A DNA stretch of 64,000 nucleotides from assembly GCA_015075555.1 (NCBI GenBank), contig JABTUD010000001.1:248001-312000 (forward strand), written 5' to 3'. The position numbers and the translations under genes are program-made. Below, one piece after another: positions 23,899 through 32,914 of this stretch. Each line of letters starts with the position of its first letter. Within the stretch, counting starts at the first letter, position 1. Below the pieces are notes generated by a model. The model ran no database searches. It was not told the DNA's origin and saw nothing but the letters and a program-made list of their open reading frames with translations. The stretch comes from Thermoflexaceae bacterium. Lineage in GTDB: Bacteria; Chloroflexota; Dehalococcoidia; Tepidiformales; Tepidiformaceae.

Positions 23899-25551
23899 GT
23901 GCTGCACTCTCGCCGCGCGCGCGCCTGCCGTGGAGCCTTCCACGCCGCAGGCTTCCTTTTTGCCAGTCTCGTTCTCGTGTTGACGAGTGGCGCCCAGTCG
24001 CCACGCCCGGCGGCAGCCGCCCAGGGATGCCCGGTAGTCAGCGGCTACGTGTACGTGGACGCGAACGACAACGGTCTCTTCGATGCGGGCGAGACCCCGA
24101 TCAGCGGCAGCAGCATCGCCCTGCGCAACGGCGGGGGAACGACGGTTGCCACCACCGTCACCGGCGCCTCGGGCTACTACCTGTTCAACAACGACACCTC
24201 GGTACATCCACCCGAGGAGTCGCTCACACACTCGCTTTCGTTCCCGCAAACGACTACCGACTGGTCGATGACACGGAACGCACCGAAGTTCGACTCTGCG
24301 ATGGGGACACTCACGGGTGTCGACGTCACCAACAGCGCAGCGATCACCAGCGGCATCAAGGCGGAGAGTCTCGATGGCGAAGCGACCACGCTCTCGGCCA
24401 CGGTCAGCGGCATGGTGGCGCTCACCATTCCCGGCGCGGATACCGTGACCACTGCGCCCGTGGTGGAGGCCGGTTCGTTCGATGCGGCCGCGTATGACGG
24501 CATCGCCGACTTCGCGGGCCCAAGCGGCCACGACTTCGGCTCTCACACCGCCACCGGCGCTGCGACCACCGTCGTGAGCGGGCAAGCGCTCTCCCTCTAC
24601 ACGGGCGCGGGGACGGTGGAACTCCTCGGGGTCGCCACGGCCACTTCCCACACCACCGGCGGCGGCAACGTGCTGAACAAGATAACTACCGTGGCGAGCG
24701 CCCAGGTCATCCTGACGTACCGCTACTGGCCCGTTGTCTGCCTGAAGGCGGGGCCCTACACGATCGTGCAGACGGCGCAGCCGAACGGCTACGGCGACGG
24801 CCGCGAAACCGCCGGCAACGTCACACCACTCCCCAACAGCAAGGGGTCGGACTCAATCCCAATCACCATCGGCGCCGGAGACCTCCCCAACAACAACTTC
24901 GGGGAGCTGCCGGCCAGCATCTCGGGCTACGTCTATGTGGACCTGAGCAATGATGGCATCAAGGACGCCGCCGAGCCCCCAATCGGCGGGGTCACGGTCA
25001 CGCTTTCCGGGGAGGACGCCACCGGCACGCCCGTCCACCGCACAACGACCACCGCAGGCAACGGCTACTACCTGTTCGATGGCCTCCTCGCCGGCAGCTA
25101 CGAGGTCGTGGAGACGCAGCCGGCCGGGTACCTGGACGGGAAGGACACGATCGGTTCGCAGGGTGGAAGCGTGGCGAACGACCGCCTGTTCGCGATCGAC
25201 CTCGGTGCGGGCGTACACGGGGTAAACAACAACTTCGGCGAGCTCCCTTCGCCAACAGCAACCGCCACCGCGCCCGCCACAGGCACCGCAACCACGGTGC
25301 CGGGGACTCCTCCGCCGGGTACAGGCACGCCCCCGGGCGCATTCAGCCCAACCCCCGTGGACACGGTCAGTGGCGCGCGCACCCCAGGACCGCCGAGTGC
25401 GGGCTCGGGGTTGCTGGGACTGCCAGCGACGCCCACCAACCTGGCCCTGTTCGCCATTGTGCTCATCAGTCTCAGTTCGTGGATCGCGATCATCACCATG
25501 GGGCGCCGCAACCGCGAAGCCGGCGACGGGCAGCTCCCGCACGACGACTGA
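23899..25551 (+). CDS. SdrD-type surface protein with choice-of-anchor domain and LPATP sorting signal
   Basis: A 550-residue exported adhesin-like protein. A signal peptide (HAAGFLFASLVLVLTSGAQS) is followed by an SdrD B-like domain (SGYVYVDANDNGLFDAGETPI), then a central domain like choice-of-anchor E (FGSHTATGAATTVVSGQALSLY..., QVILTYRYW). A second SdrD B-like repeat comes next (SGYVYVDLSNDGIKDAAEPPI ... GYYLFDGLLAGSYEVVETQPAGY), and then a Pro/Thr linker. The end has LPATP (508-512), a hydrophobic helix and a basic tail (GRRNR), the layout of a sortase signal. The GTG at 23899 is preferred because AAAGGAGG lies 9 nt upstream; ATG 23869 is a longer alternative without one. Confidence 0.83.
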   Translation: MLHSRRARACRGAFHAAGFLFASLVLVLTSGAQSPRPAAAAQGCPVVSGYVYVDANDNGLFDAGETPISGSSIALRNGGGTTVATTVTGASGYYLFNNDTSVHPPEESLTHSLSFPQTTTDWSMTRNAPKFDSAMGTLTGVDVTNSAAITSGIKAESLDGEATTLSATVSGMVALTIPGADTVTTAPVVEAGSFDAAAYDGIADFAGPSGHDFGSHTATGAATTVVSGQALSLYTGAGTVELLGVATATSHTTGGGNVLNKITTVASAQVILTYRYWPVVCLKAGPYTIVQTAQPNGYGDGRETAGNVTPLPNSKGSDSIPITIGAGDLPNNNFGELPASISGYVYVDLSNDGIKDAAEPPIGGVTVTLSGEDATGTPVHRTTTTAGNGYYLFDGLLAGSYEVVETQPAGYLDGKDTIGSQGGSVANDRLFAIDLGAGVHGVNNNFGELPSPTATATAPATGTATTVPGTPPPGTGTPPGAFSPTPVDTVSGARTPGPPSAGSGLLGLPATPTNLALFAIVLISLSSWIAIITMGRRNREAGDGQLPHDD

Positions 25552-25647
25552 GCGGCCCCCGCGGCCGATAGCGACAGAGGCGATCAATGCGGCGCAGCAG
25601 TAGACTGCCACTATTCCCGCGAGAGCGGCGGGAGAAAGGCGCTGCCC

Positions 25648-26466
25648 ATGACCGGCCGCTACGAACGCCGTCTGACCGCGACCATGTCCGACCCCGACGA
25701 CATGGACCAGGTGAACGTGATCCATGCCAACAGCGGAGCGCGGGAGTTCGGCTACCGCGCCGCTCTCCTGGGCGGGGTGATCGTGTACGGCTGGGCCATT
25801 CCACCGGTCCTGGACGCTCTTGGAGTCCGGTGGCTCGACGAAGGCTGGGCCGATGTTTCGTTCCGGCGTCCCGTGTATCCGGGTGACGAGATCACGGCGG
25901 CAGTCACAAAGGGCGAGGATGCCGAGTGGAGCCTCGTGATCGCCAACGGGGCGGGCGAAGCGTGCGTCACCGGGACGTTCGGTATGGGAAACGCTCCCTG
26001 GCTCAGCGAGCTGCGGATGCCAGCGGACGTTCAGCCGCAGCCTCGCCCCAACACACTGCCCCGGCTGGAGCTGGCAACGGCACCGATCGGGCGTGACCTC
26101 CGGGCGATGGCAGTGCCCATCCCCGAGGAGGAGGCGCGGCGCTTCGCCCTTGAAGAAGAGAACGATGACGACCCGCTCTGGAGCGGCGCCCGTCCCCTGG
26201 TGCATCCCGGCTGGATGGCCGGGCGGATGACGCGGCTGCTGCACCACTCATTCGACTACGGCCCTTCTATCCATGCGCGAAGCCAGGTCCAGAACCTTGC
26301 CCGCGCCGAGGCCGGCCAGGCGCTCACGGTAGCAGGCGTGTTAGTCGATGCCTACGAGCGCAAGGGGCACCACTACGCGGTCGCGGACGGGCTTGTGCTG
26401 ACCGAAAACAGGCGACAGCTCTGCCGGATGCGTCACACGACAGTGTTCCAGGTAGCGCGGCGATAG
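25648..26466 (+). CDS. MaoC-like double hot-dog hydratase/acyl dehydratase
   Basis: A 272-residue protein with two hot-dog-fold halves. The first half has AALLGGVIVYGWAIPP and FRRPVYPGDEITAAV, the usual MaoC hydratase strand with the PGDE turn. The second half (HPGWMAGRMTRLLHHSFDYGPSIHARSQVQNLARAEAGQALTVAG) is the related C-terminal domain. The family hydrates or dehydrates acyl-CoA-type substrates; the substrate here is unknown. GGGAGAAAGG lies 9 nt before the ATG. It stands alone, next to the convergent tRNA-Asp. Confidence 0.8.
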   Translation: MTGRYERRLTATMSDPDDMDQVNVIHANSGAREFGYRAALLGGVIVYGWAIPPVLDALGVRWLDEGWADVSFRRPVYPGDEITAAVTKGEDAEWSLVIANGAGEACVTGTFGMGNAPWLSELRMPADVQPQPRPNTLPRLELATAPIGRDLRAMAVPIPEEEARRFALEEENDDDPLWSGARPLVHPGWMAGRMTRLLHHSFDYGPSIHARSQVQNLARAEAGQALTVAGVLVDAYERKGHHYAVADGLVLTENRRQLCRMRHTTVFQVARR

Positions 26467-26500
26467 GGGGAGGGACAGGGGGTGGGGGCAGAAATGCCAA

Positions 26501-26530
26501 ACCCACCGTCCCCGGCGGGTCATCGTGGGT
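26501..26530 (-). terminator. Possible terminator after tRNA-Asp
   Basis: On the minus strand ACCCAC pairs with GTGGGT across an 18-nt loop, and the sequence after it is TTGGCATTTC, moderately T-rich. It lies 10 nt past the tRNA-Asp 3' end. The stem is short, so this is a weak call. Confidence 0.35.
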
Positions 26531-26540
26531 GAGCGGGTTG

Positions 26541-26617
26541 TGGCGACCCCGAGCGGATTCGAACCGCCGATCTCCACCTTGACAGGGTGGCATGTTAGGC
26601 CGCTACACCACGGGGCC
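26541..26617 (-). tRNA. tRNA-Asp (anticodon GTC)
   Basis: A 77-nt cloverleaf with encoded CCA. The acceptor GGCCCCG pairs with CGGGGTC (one G-U pair), and the anticodon stem CCACC/GGTGG encloses CTGTCAA with anticodon GTC. The T arm GGCGG-TTCGAAT-CCGCT and discriminator G are normal. Reverse readings give the familiar false peptide 'RWCSGLTCHPVKVEIGGSNPLG'. Confidence 0.97.
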
Positions 26618-26723
26618 GCGTGGGCTTTGCCTCTCATGATGGTAGTCGGGCCACCTTCCACGGGCAACCGGTTGCGCGTCTTCTGTTTGCCGGTTGCGTT
26701 CGGACGTTAGGGAGCGGCAAACC

Positions 26724-26729
26724 TATAAT
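26724..26729 (+). promoter_or_regulatory. -10 box of a near-leaderless pheST transcript
   Basis: A perfect TATAAT ends 11 nt before the pheS ATG at 26741. Transcription would start only about 3-5 nt before the ATG, leaving no room for a ribosome site. No -35 match is seen at the normal distance. Confidence 0.6.
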
Positions 26730-26740
26730 GTCCCTTGCCT

Positions 26741-27796
26741 ATGACCACATCAGCACCATCGTTCCGGGCCCTCAAAGACGAGGCCCTGCAGGCTCTCCAT
26801 TCCGCGAATGATGACGCCGCGATCGAGGCCTGGCGAATCGAGTGGCTCGGTCGCCAGGATGGGCGTATCACGGCCATCCTTCGCTCCGTGAGAGAACAGC
26901 CCCAGGAAGTGCGAGCCACCTTCGGCGCCGGCGCCAATGAGCTGAAGGCGGCCCTCGAAACCGCCCTTGAAGGGAAGCGCGAGGCGCTCCGCAGGGCGGC
27001 CCTGCAGAGCCTGGCGACCGCCGAGGCGCTGGACGTGACGCTGCCCGGGCGGAAGAGGCCCCTTGGACGGCTCCACCCCGTCACGCAGACGATGCGCGAC
27101 TGCCTGGCCGCGTTTGCCGAGATGGGTTTTCGCACGGTCGAAGGGCCCGAGGTGGAGTGGGCCTACTACAACTTCGATGCCGCCCGCATCCCGGAAGACC
27201 ACCCGGCGCGCGACATGTGGGACACCATCTGGGTCGACACGTTCATTGACGGACAGCGCAAGATGCTGCTGAGGACGCACACGACGCCAAACCAGGTTCG
27301 GGTGATGGAGCGGAGCGAGCCGCCCATCCGCGTGGTGGTGCCAGGGAAGTGCTACCGCCAGGAGGCCACCGACGCGACGCACGAGTGGATGCTCACGCAG
27401 ATCGAAGGCCTCGCCGTTGATGAAGGGGTGCGCATGAGTGACCTGAAGGGCACGCTCTACGGTTTCGCGCGGCGGCTTTTCGGAAACGACAGGCGCATCA
27501 TCTTCCACCACAGCTACTTCCCCTTCGTGGAGCCCGGGGTGGAGATGGCGATCGACTGCTTCATCTGCCGGGGCGCAGGCGCCGAATGCCGCACCTGCCA
27601 CGGTACGGGCTGGATCGAGATCCTTGGTGCGGGAATGGTCCACCCGGAGATCATCGAGAACGCGGGCTATGATTCGTCGCGCTACACCGGCTTCGCCTTC
27701 GGCATGGGGGTCGAGCGGGTGGCATTGCTGCGCTGGGGCATCGAAGACATCCGCCACTTCTACCAGAACGACCTTCGCTTCCTGAGCCAGTTCTAG
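26741..27796 (+). CDS. pheS: Phenylalanyl-tRNA synthetase alpha subunit
   Basis: Charges tRNA-Phe as part of the alpha2-beta2 enzyme; this subunit holds the active site. The 351-residue protein has the N-terminal coiled-coil arm, then HPVTQTMRDCLAAFAEMGF (motif 1 region), RTHTTPNQVRVM and GKCYRQEATDATHEWMLTQIEGL (motif 2), and GFAFGMGVERVALLRWGI (motif 3). A four-cysteine insertion (CFICRGAGAECRTC) before the GTGWIEILG strand occurs in many bacterial PheS. I chose ATG 26741 over TTG 26735 because it follows the TATAAT box at leaderless spacing. pheT follows 13 nt later. Confidence 0.96.
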   Translation: MTTSAPSFRALKDEALQALHSANDDAAIEAWRIEWLGRQDGRITAILRSVREQPQEVRATFGAGANELKAALETALEGKREALRRAALQSLATAEALDVTLPGRKRPLGRLHPVTQTMRDCLAAFAEMGFRTVEGPEVEWAYYNFDAARIPEDHPARDMWDTIWVDTFIDGQRKMLLRTHTTPNQVRVMERSEPPIRVVVPGKCYRQEATDATHEWMLTQIEGLAVDEGVRMSDLKGTLYGFARRLFGNDRRIIFHHSYFPFVEPGVEMAIDCFICRGAGAECRTCHGTGWIEILGAGMVHPEIIENAGYDSSRYTGFAFGMGVERVALLRWGIEDIRHFYQNDLRFLSQF

Positions 27797-27809
27797 GAGC
27801 CGCCGTCCA

Positions 27810-30227
27810 ATGAAACTCTCTCTCAACTGGCTGCGGGAATTCGTCGACGTTGACCTGCCGGCGGCGGAGCTCGCGCGGCGTATCACGGATGCCACGGCCG
27901 AGGTCGAGTCCTGGGACACGATCGGCGCTGACTGGGACCCGGAGCGGATCCGGGTTGCCGAGGTGGTAGCGGTCGCGCCACACCCCAATGCCGACCGGCT
28001 GCGGCTGGCGACGGTCGAGACCGGGTCGGGCAGGCAGCAGGTCGTCTGCGGTGCGCCGAACCTGGCGGTAGGGCAGAGGGTGGCGTTCGCCACTGAAGGG
28101 GCGTGGCTGGTGGACGGTCACACCGGCAAGCCAGCCGTGCTGAAGCTGCGCCCCATCCGCGGGGTCGAATCGGCCGGGATGGTGCTCAGCGAGCGGGAGC
28201 TCGGGCTCAGCGATGACCACGAAGGGATCCTGGTGTTGCCTCCAGACACGCCTGTGGGGAAGCCGCTCATCGACGCACTGGGCGACGTCGTCTTCGACAT
28301 CTCGACCTGGGCGAACCGGGCCGACCTGCTGGGAGTGCAGGGGCTCGCACGCGAGGTGGCAGCACTCACCGGTGGCCTGCTGCGCGCACCGGCCGTAGGC
28401 CACCCCGAATCAGACCGGCTCGTTGAGGAGCTTGTCTCGGTGACGATAGAGGCGCCGGACCTCTGCCGGCGATTCACCGGGTCGGTCATTGAGAACGTTA
28501 CCATTGCACCTTCGCCCCGGTGGATGCAGGAGCGTCTGCAGAAACACGGCATGCGGCCCATCAACAACGTGGTCGACATCACGAACTACGTGATGATCGA
28601 GACCGGGCAGGCCCTGCACGCCTTCGACTATGACCTGGTGCGCGGCCACCAGATCGTGGTGAGGCGCGCAAGGGCAGGTGAGCGGCTCAGGACGCTCGAC
28701 GGCGTCGACCGGGAGCTGGACGCTGAGATGCTCCTCATCTGCGACGGCGAAGGGCCGGTGGCGGTGGCGGGCGTGATGGGCGGGGGCAACAGCGAGGTGA
28801 ACGAGGGCACGAAGAACATCCTGCTTGAGGCAGCCAACTTCCGGGCGGGGGGAATCCGGCGGACATCGACGTTGTTGAAGCTGCGCTCAGAGGCTTCGCT
28901 GCGCTTCGAGAAGGGAATTGGCCCGGAGACCGCCGAATACGCGCAGAGGCGGGCACTCCACCTTTTCGCGGAAATCACGGGCGGTACCATTGCGCGGGGG
29001 CTGGTGGACATCTTTCCCGGCAGAGAACCCCAGCGGGAGATCCCGCTCCCGGCCGCGCGCATCGAGCAGGTGCTGGGGATTTCGATACCAGAAGACGAGG
29101 TCCGGCGCATCCTCGAAGCGCTCGGCTTCGCCTGCCGTCCCGTGACCGGCGGCTTCACTGTGCAGCCACCGTACTGGCGGCCCGATGTGGCAATCGCCGA
29201 CGACGTAATCGAGGACGTGGCGCGCATCTACGGGTACGAGCGGCTGCCCGCCACGATGCTGCGGGGGGCCCTCCCGGAGGTCGAGCCGCGCCCGGTCGAG
29301 AACCTCCGCGAGCGGATCAAGGATGTTGCCGTCGCTCTTGGATATCAGGAGATCATCGCCTACACGCTGACGGACCGGGCGAGCCTCGCGAAAGTAGTTG
29401 ACCCTGGCGATTCCCGGCGATTGGACCCACAGCGAGTGGTGAACCCGGTGGCCGCGCAACACGCCTATCTCCGCACCTCGCTGCGGGGGACATCATTAGC
29501 AACCTACGCGGCGAACCGGCACACGCACGATGGCGCTCTGCGGCTCTTCGAGATCGGGTTCGAATACCTGCCCGTCGAGGCGGACCTGCCACACGAATGG
29601 CCGGTCTTCTGCGCCGTGGTGGGCGGCTCCAGGGAACATGGGCGTGGGCGTCCCGCGAGCGGACGGGTCGACTTCTTCGATGCGAAGGGTGATATTGAGG
29701 CGCTCGCTGGCGCCCTTGGTGTCCCTCTGAACGTGCGCCCGGCCTCGCACTTTGGCCTGTTGCCCGGGCACACGGCCGACATTCACGCGGGGGGCGAGCC
29801 GGTGGGCGTGATGGGACAGGTTCACCCTGATACCGCAGCGGCGTTTGACATCGAGGAGGCCGTGTTCCTCATGGAGCTCTGGCTGGAAGACCTCGTCCGG
29901 ACCCTGCCCGAGCGCCCGCACTACGTGCCGCCGCCGAGGTTCCCGGAAGTCCGCCAGGACATCGCCCTGCTGCTGGACGCGGCGGTGCCGGCCGGACGCG
30001 TGCTCGAAGTTGTTCGTGGACACCGGCAGGGGGCGGTTCGGCTGGGCGCGGAGGTCTTCGATGACTACAGGGGCGCCGGCGTCCCCGCCGGGAAGAAATC
30101 GCTCGCCCTGAGCCTGCGCTACCAGGCCGAGGACCGGACGCTGACTGACGCGGACGTCGCCCGGGTGCAGGCGAGCCTGGTGGCACGGCTGGCGAAGGAG
30201 CTGGGGGCGACGCTCCGGGGAAGCTGA
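27810..30227 (+). CDS. pheT: Phenylalanyl-tRNA synthetase beta subunit
   Basis: An 805-residue protein, the normal length for bacterial PheT. It starts with the KLSLNWLREFVDVDLP strand, then an EMAP-like tRNA-binding domain (VAPHPNADRLRLATVETG, VVCGAPN). The B3/B4 editing domain follows (NNVVDITNYVMIETGQALHAFD), then the B5 domain, the catalytic-like fold (EEAVFLMELW) and the C-terminal anticodon-binding FDX-ACB domain (RFPEVRQDIALLLD ... LTDADVARVQASLVARLAKELGATLR). It is co-transcribed with pheS; AGGAG lies 11 nt before the ATG. Confidence 0.96.
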   Translation: MKLSLNWLREFVDVDLPAAELARRITDATAEVESWDTIGADWDPERIRVAEVVAVAPHPNADRLRLATVETGSGRQQVVCGAPNLAVGQRVAFATEGAWLVDGHTGKPAVLKLRPIRGVESAGMVLSERELGLSDDHEGILVLPPDTPVGKPLIDALGDVVFDISTWANRADLLGVQGLAREVAALTGGLLRAPAVGHPESDRLVEELVSVTIEAPDLCRRFTGSVIENVTIAPSPRWMQERLQKHGMRPINNVVDITNYVMIETGQALHAFDYDLVRGHQIVVRRARAGERLRTLDGVDRELDAEMLLICDGEGPVAVAGVMGGGNSEVNEGTKNILLEAANFRAGGIRRTSTLLKLRSEASLRFEKGIGPETAEYAQRRALHLFAEITGGTIARGLVDIFPGREPQREIPLPAARIEQVLGISIPEDEVRRILEALGFACRPVTGGFTVQPPYWRPDVAIADDVIEDVARIYGYERLPATMLRGALPEVEPRPVENLRERIKDVAVALGYQEIIAYTLTDRASLAKVVDPGDSRRLDPQRVVNPVAAQHAYLRTSLRGTSLATYAANRHTHDGALRLFEIGFEYLPVEADLPHEWPVFCAVVGGSREHGRGRPASGRVDFFDAKGDIEALAGALGVPLNVRPASHFGLLPGHTADIHAGGEPVGVMGQVHPDTAAAFDIEEAVFLMELWLEDLVRTLPERPHYVPPPRFPEVRQDIALLLDAAVPAGRVLEVVRGHRQGAVRLGAEVFDDYRGAGVPAGKKSLALSLRYQAEDRTLTDADVARVQASLVARLAKELGATLRGS

Positions 30228-30256
30228 CCGGGCGCGACCAAGCGGCAATCCCGGGT

Positions 30257-30262
30257 TACCCT
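30257..30262 (+). promoter_or_regulatory. -10-like TACCCT box, leaderless spacing
   Basis: TACCCT ends 6 nt before the ATG at 30269, and there is no ribosome site. It fits the TANNNT pattern seen at other leaderless starts in this window, though it is a poorer match than most. Confidence 0.35.
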
Positions 30263-30268
30263 GAGGTC

Positions 30269-31018
30269 ATGGGCGAGGCATCGGCGGACAGCCGCATCAT
30301 CGGCAGCTATAACCGGATCTTCGAGCAGGACTCGCAGTGGGAGCCTGGTGGCTTCGCGCTTCCCGACGGCAGCCGGTGGGACTACCGGGAACCCAACGCA
30401 ATGGTCCTCGTCCGCAACGGCTGGCTGCAGGTGGCGGCGGTGCCGCTTACGCGCGGGCATGACCGGGTGCAGGTGCTCGACAACGCAAAGCACATGTACT
30501 ACTCGAAGGAGCGTTTCGCAGTGCCGGATCGCGGGCGCATCACCTTCGAGATCCAGGTCGCGGCAACGACGATTGGAACCACGCCGGGGAACATCTACGA
30601 CGGCTTCGTCTCCTGGAACCTGCTCGACTTCACGACCGGGTGGGCGTTCGACTTCCTGACGGGAGGTGACGGCGTGGCCACCGTCTACGGGCGGCTGCCA
30701 TTCCCGGGGGCGGTGGCCCCGGAGACGGGGGAGGCGAAGTCATTCGCCATCTTCAACGAGATCCGCGACCTGCCCACCAGCCAGGGGCAGCCCCATGCCT
30801 ACCGTATCACCTACGACCAGGGGCCAGGTTCGGTCGAGTTCGAGGCCGATGGGCGCGTTGTCGATCGCTACGACCGCGTCTTCGACCGCATCACGGGCTT
30901 CACGGCGGCCCTGGGGCTGATGACGGAGATCGAGATCAGCGGCGGCAAGTCGGCCAGTTGCCACGGCCAGGGAGTGATTGGCCGCTTCAGCCCCATGCGC
31001 GTAACGGTCGAGAGCTGA
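30269..31018 (+). CDS. Hypothetical beta-sandwich protein, possibly DUF6081-like
   Basis: A 249-residue protein without signal peptide. Its strands and turns (WEPGGFALPDGSRWDYREPNAMVLVRNGWLQV, KEPFAVPDRGRITFEIQVA-type segment, SVEFEADGRVVDRYDRV, FTAALGLMTEIEI) look like a concanavalin-type jelly roll. I think it resembles the DUF6081 family of actinobacterial proteins, but I cannot verify this. Function is unknown. It starts with ATG after a TACCCT box at leaderless distance. Confidence 0.65.
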   Translation: MGEASADSRIIGSYNRIFEQDSQWEPGGFALPDGSRWDYREPNAMVLVRNGWLQVAAVPLTRGHDRVQVLDNAKHMYYSKERFAVPDRGRITFEIQVAATTIGTTPGNIYDGFVSWNLLDFTTGWAFDFLTGGDGVATVYGRLPFPGAVAPETGEAKSFAIFNEIRDLPTSQGQPHAYRITYDQGPGSVEFEADGRVVDRYDRVFDRITGFTAALGLMTEIEISGGKSASCHGQGVIGRFSPMRVTVES

Positions 31019-31033
31019 ACGTCGCCTGGCCGG

Positions 31034-31681
31034 TCAACCGGCGGTAGTGTCTTCCTCCGTCTCTCGCCGTGCATCTCCTTCGAGGAAGGCCACGATGTCA
31101 GTGAAGTCCCGCCACTCGCGAGCATGCCGGCCGGGCGAAGGTCGCGGAGGCGGAACGAAGGCCACGCTAGCGGCTGTTGCCGCTTCAGGGGAAGTGGCCG
31201 GGCCGCAAACCATGGCCACGAAGTCCCCGGCCTGGCGCATCGCCGCGACGTACGAGAGCTGGAAGCCGTCCTGGACCTCCACACCTCTGGGGCTCAGGTA
31301 GGTCAGGCGCCAGCGGTACGCGAAGCGCATTCGACCGGCGTGGACAGCCACGCGGTCGAGCCCAGGGTCACGCAAGACGGCGCCGACGGCCAGGTCGAAG
31401 GCGTGGGTCACGACCATCGGAGCCCAGCCGTGCTCGTTGCACCACCTGACCAGGTCCACAAAGCCATCGCGGACACATGCCTTCTCGCGGACGAATGCCA
31501 CCAGGTCCGCGCGGGGTGCTTCAATGCGGGAGACGGCGGCTCTGAGGGTGTGTATCCGTTCCGCTTCGGTCCCGGGCAGGGGAGAGCCCGCCTCCAGGCC
31601 GGCGAAGCGTTCGAGGATCGCGGCCGTGATGTCGTTCGAGAGAACGGCGTCGTCGAAGTCGAGGCAGAGCACAGCGGCCAT
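31034..31681 (-). CDS. HAD-superfamily phosphatase-like protein (MtnX-like)
   Basis: A 215-residue haloacid-dehalogenase-fold protein. Motif I is LDFDDAV, keeping both aspartates of DxD. A helical cap (ITAAILERFAG... KACVRDGFVDLVRWCNEHG) follows, then motif II region PMVVTHAFD and a C-terminal part that should hold motif III/IV (VAMVCGPATSPEAAT), where the usual GDG/D pair is not clear. Related proteins are called 2-hydroxy-3-keto-5-methylthiopentenyl-1-phosphate phosphatase-like. Activity may be weakened by the unusual motif IV. It is divergent from the methyltransferase gene at 31736. Confidence 0.65.
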   Translation of the reverse strand: MAAVLCLDFDDAVLSNDITAAILERFAGLEAGSPLPGTEAERIHTLRAAVSRIEAPRADLVAFVREKACVRDGFVDLVRWCNEHGWAPMVVTHAFDLAVGAVLRDPGLDRVAVHAGRMRFAYRWRLTYLSPRGVEVQDGFQLSYVAAMRQAGDFVAMVCGPATSPEAATAASVAFVPPPRPSPGRHAREWRDFTDIVAFLEGDARRETEEDTTAG

Positions 31682-31735
31682 TCACTGAGGATAGACGGTA
31701 CCGGGCGCCGGTCCACTACACTCGGCAGGGTGGAG

Positions 31736-32896
31736 ATGGATCGAGCGCGTTACCTTGTCTCGGCCCGCGGGCGGTCCGATCTCGCCAGTTTGCCTCCGGG
31801 GTTCGGGACCCTCGACCCGGTAAGACTTTCTTCGCTGTTGAGGCGGAGCCACGGGGCTGATGAGGCGGCAGCACTCGGCGAACAGGTGGCCCTGCGCGCG
31901 CGGGCGGCCGCCTGGTCTGCAGACAGCGGAAGCCTGCTGTACACGGCAGCGGGACTGCAGATGATGACCCATCCCATCGTTGCCGCGCGGCGGGCGCTTC
32001 GGCTGGCTGGCCTGGGGTTGCCCGTGGCCGACCTCACCTGCGGGATTGGCGGGGACCTGGCGGCGTGCGCGGCTGCCGGCCTACGGGCGGTGGGACTTGA
32101 GCGCGATGGGGCCACCGCTATCCTCGCCGCCTGCAACGTGCCGGGCGCCAGCGTGGTACGCGGTGATGCGTCGCGCCCGCCGTTCGAGCTCGCGGGTTCC
32201 GCAGCAATCGTTGATCCTTCGCGGCGCGCGGAAACGGGGCGCAGGTTCGACCCGGCGGCCTTCTCGCCACCGTGGGACGTGGCGCTGCTGGTGGCCGCCA
32301 GCGCAAGGGCGGGCGCGCTCAAGGCCCCGCCGGGGATCGGGCGCCAGCATCTACCGCCGGGGGCGGAGGTCGAATACGTGCAGCTGGGCCGCTCGATGAG
32401 GGAAGCCACCATCTGGCTGGGCGCAGAGACCAGGCCGGGCCTGCGGCGGGCGGTGCTGCTGCCCGGTGACGCGACGCTCGATTCAGAATGCCCCGAAGAG
32501 GCCGCCGGTCCCGTTCCGCCCGGGCCTTTCATGTTCGATCCGGAGTCGTGCGTGACGCTGGCGGGACTCGTCAGGCACCTGGCCTACCGGCTGGGCGCCA
32601 GGCTCCTCGATGAGCAGGTGGCCTACCTCACGGGGCCAGAAGCGGTGCTCGACCCGCTGTGCGCCACCTTCGAAACGCTGGATGTGATTCCCTTCTCCGT
32701 GGAGCGGGTCAAAGAGCGGCTCAGGCAGCGCGGATGGACCCCGGCGGAGATACGGAGGCGAGCGTTCCCGATAGAACCCGATGAGCTGCGGCGCCTGGTC
32801 GGCCGGCACAAGGGCGAACCGGTGACGTTGCTGTGCACCACGCTGAGCGGCTCGAGAACGGTGATCGTGGGCCGGAGGGTGTCGCCGGGCGGTTGA
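31736..32896 (+). CDS. SAM-dependent methyltransferase with THUMP-like domain
   Basis: A 386-residue protein. The central Rossmann fold has the SAM-binding motif VADLTCGIGGDLAACAAAGL, the acidic end of beta-2 (GLERD) and IVDPSRR at the NPPY-like place. The C-terminal ~80 residues (FSVERVKERLRQRGWTPAEIRRRAFPIEPDELRRLVG ... VTLLCTTLSGSRTVIVGRR) fit the THUMP-like domain found in this family of putative RNA methyltransferases. The substrate is unknown. I chose ATG 31736 with AGGGTGG upstream; a long upstream extension is only an antisense shadow of the HAD gene. Confidence 0.8.
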   Translation: MDRARYLVSARGRSDLASLPPGFGTLDPVRLSSLLRRSHGADEAAALGEQVALRARAAAWSADSGSLLYTAAGLQMMTHPIVAARRALRLAGLGLPVADLTCGIGGDLAACAAAGLRAVGLERDGATAILAACNVPGASVVRGDASRPPFELAGSAAIVDPSRRAETGRRFDPAAFSPPWDVALLVAASARAGALKAPPGIGRQHLPPGAEVEYVQLGRSMREATIWLGAETRPGLRRAVLLPGDATLDSECPEEAAGPVPPGPFMFDPESCVTLAGLVRHLAYRLGARLLDEQVAYLTGPEAVLDPLCATFETLDVIPFSVERVKERLRQRGWTPAEIRRRAFPIEPDELRRLVGRHKGEPVTLLCTTLSGSRTVIVGRRVSPGG

Positions 32897-32914
32897 AATG
32901 AGAAAGGGGATAGA

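Noticed and set aside
26341-26667. Reverse-strand peptide 'CSGLTCHPVKVEIGGSNPLGVATT'
   Set aside because: A false translation of tRNA-Asp, not a gene.
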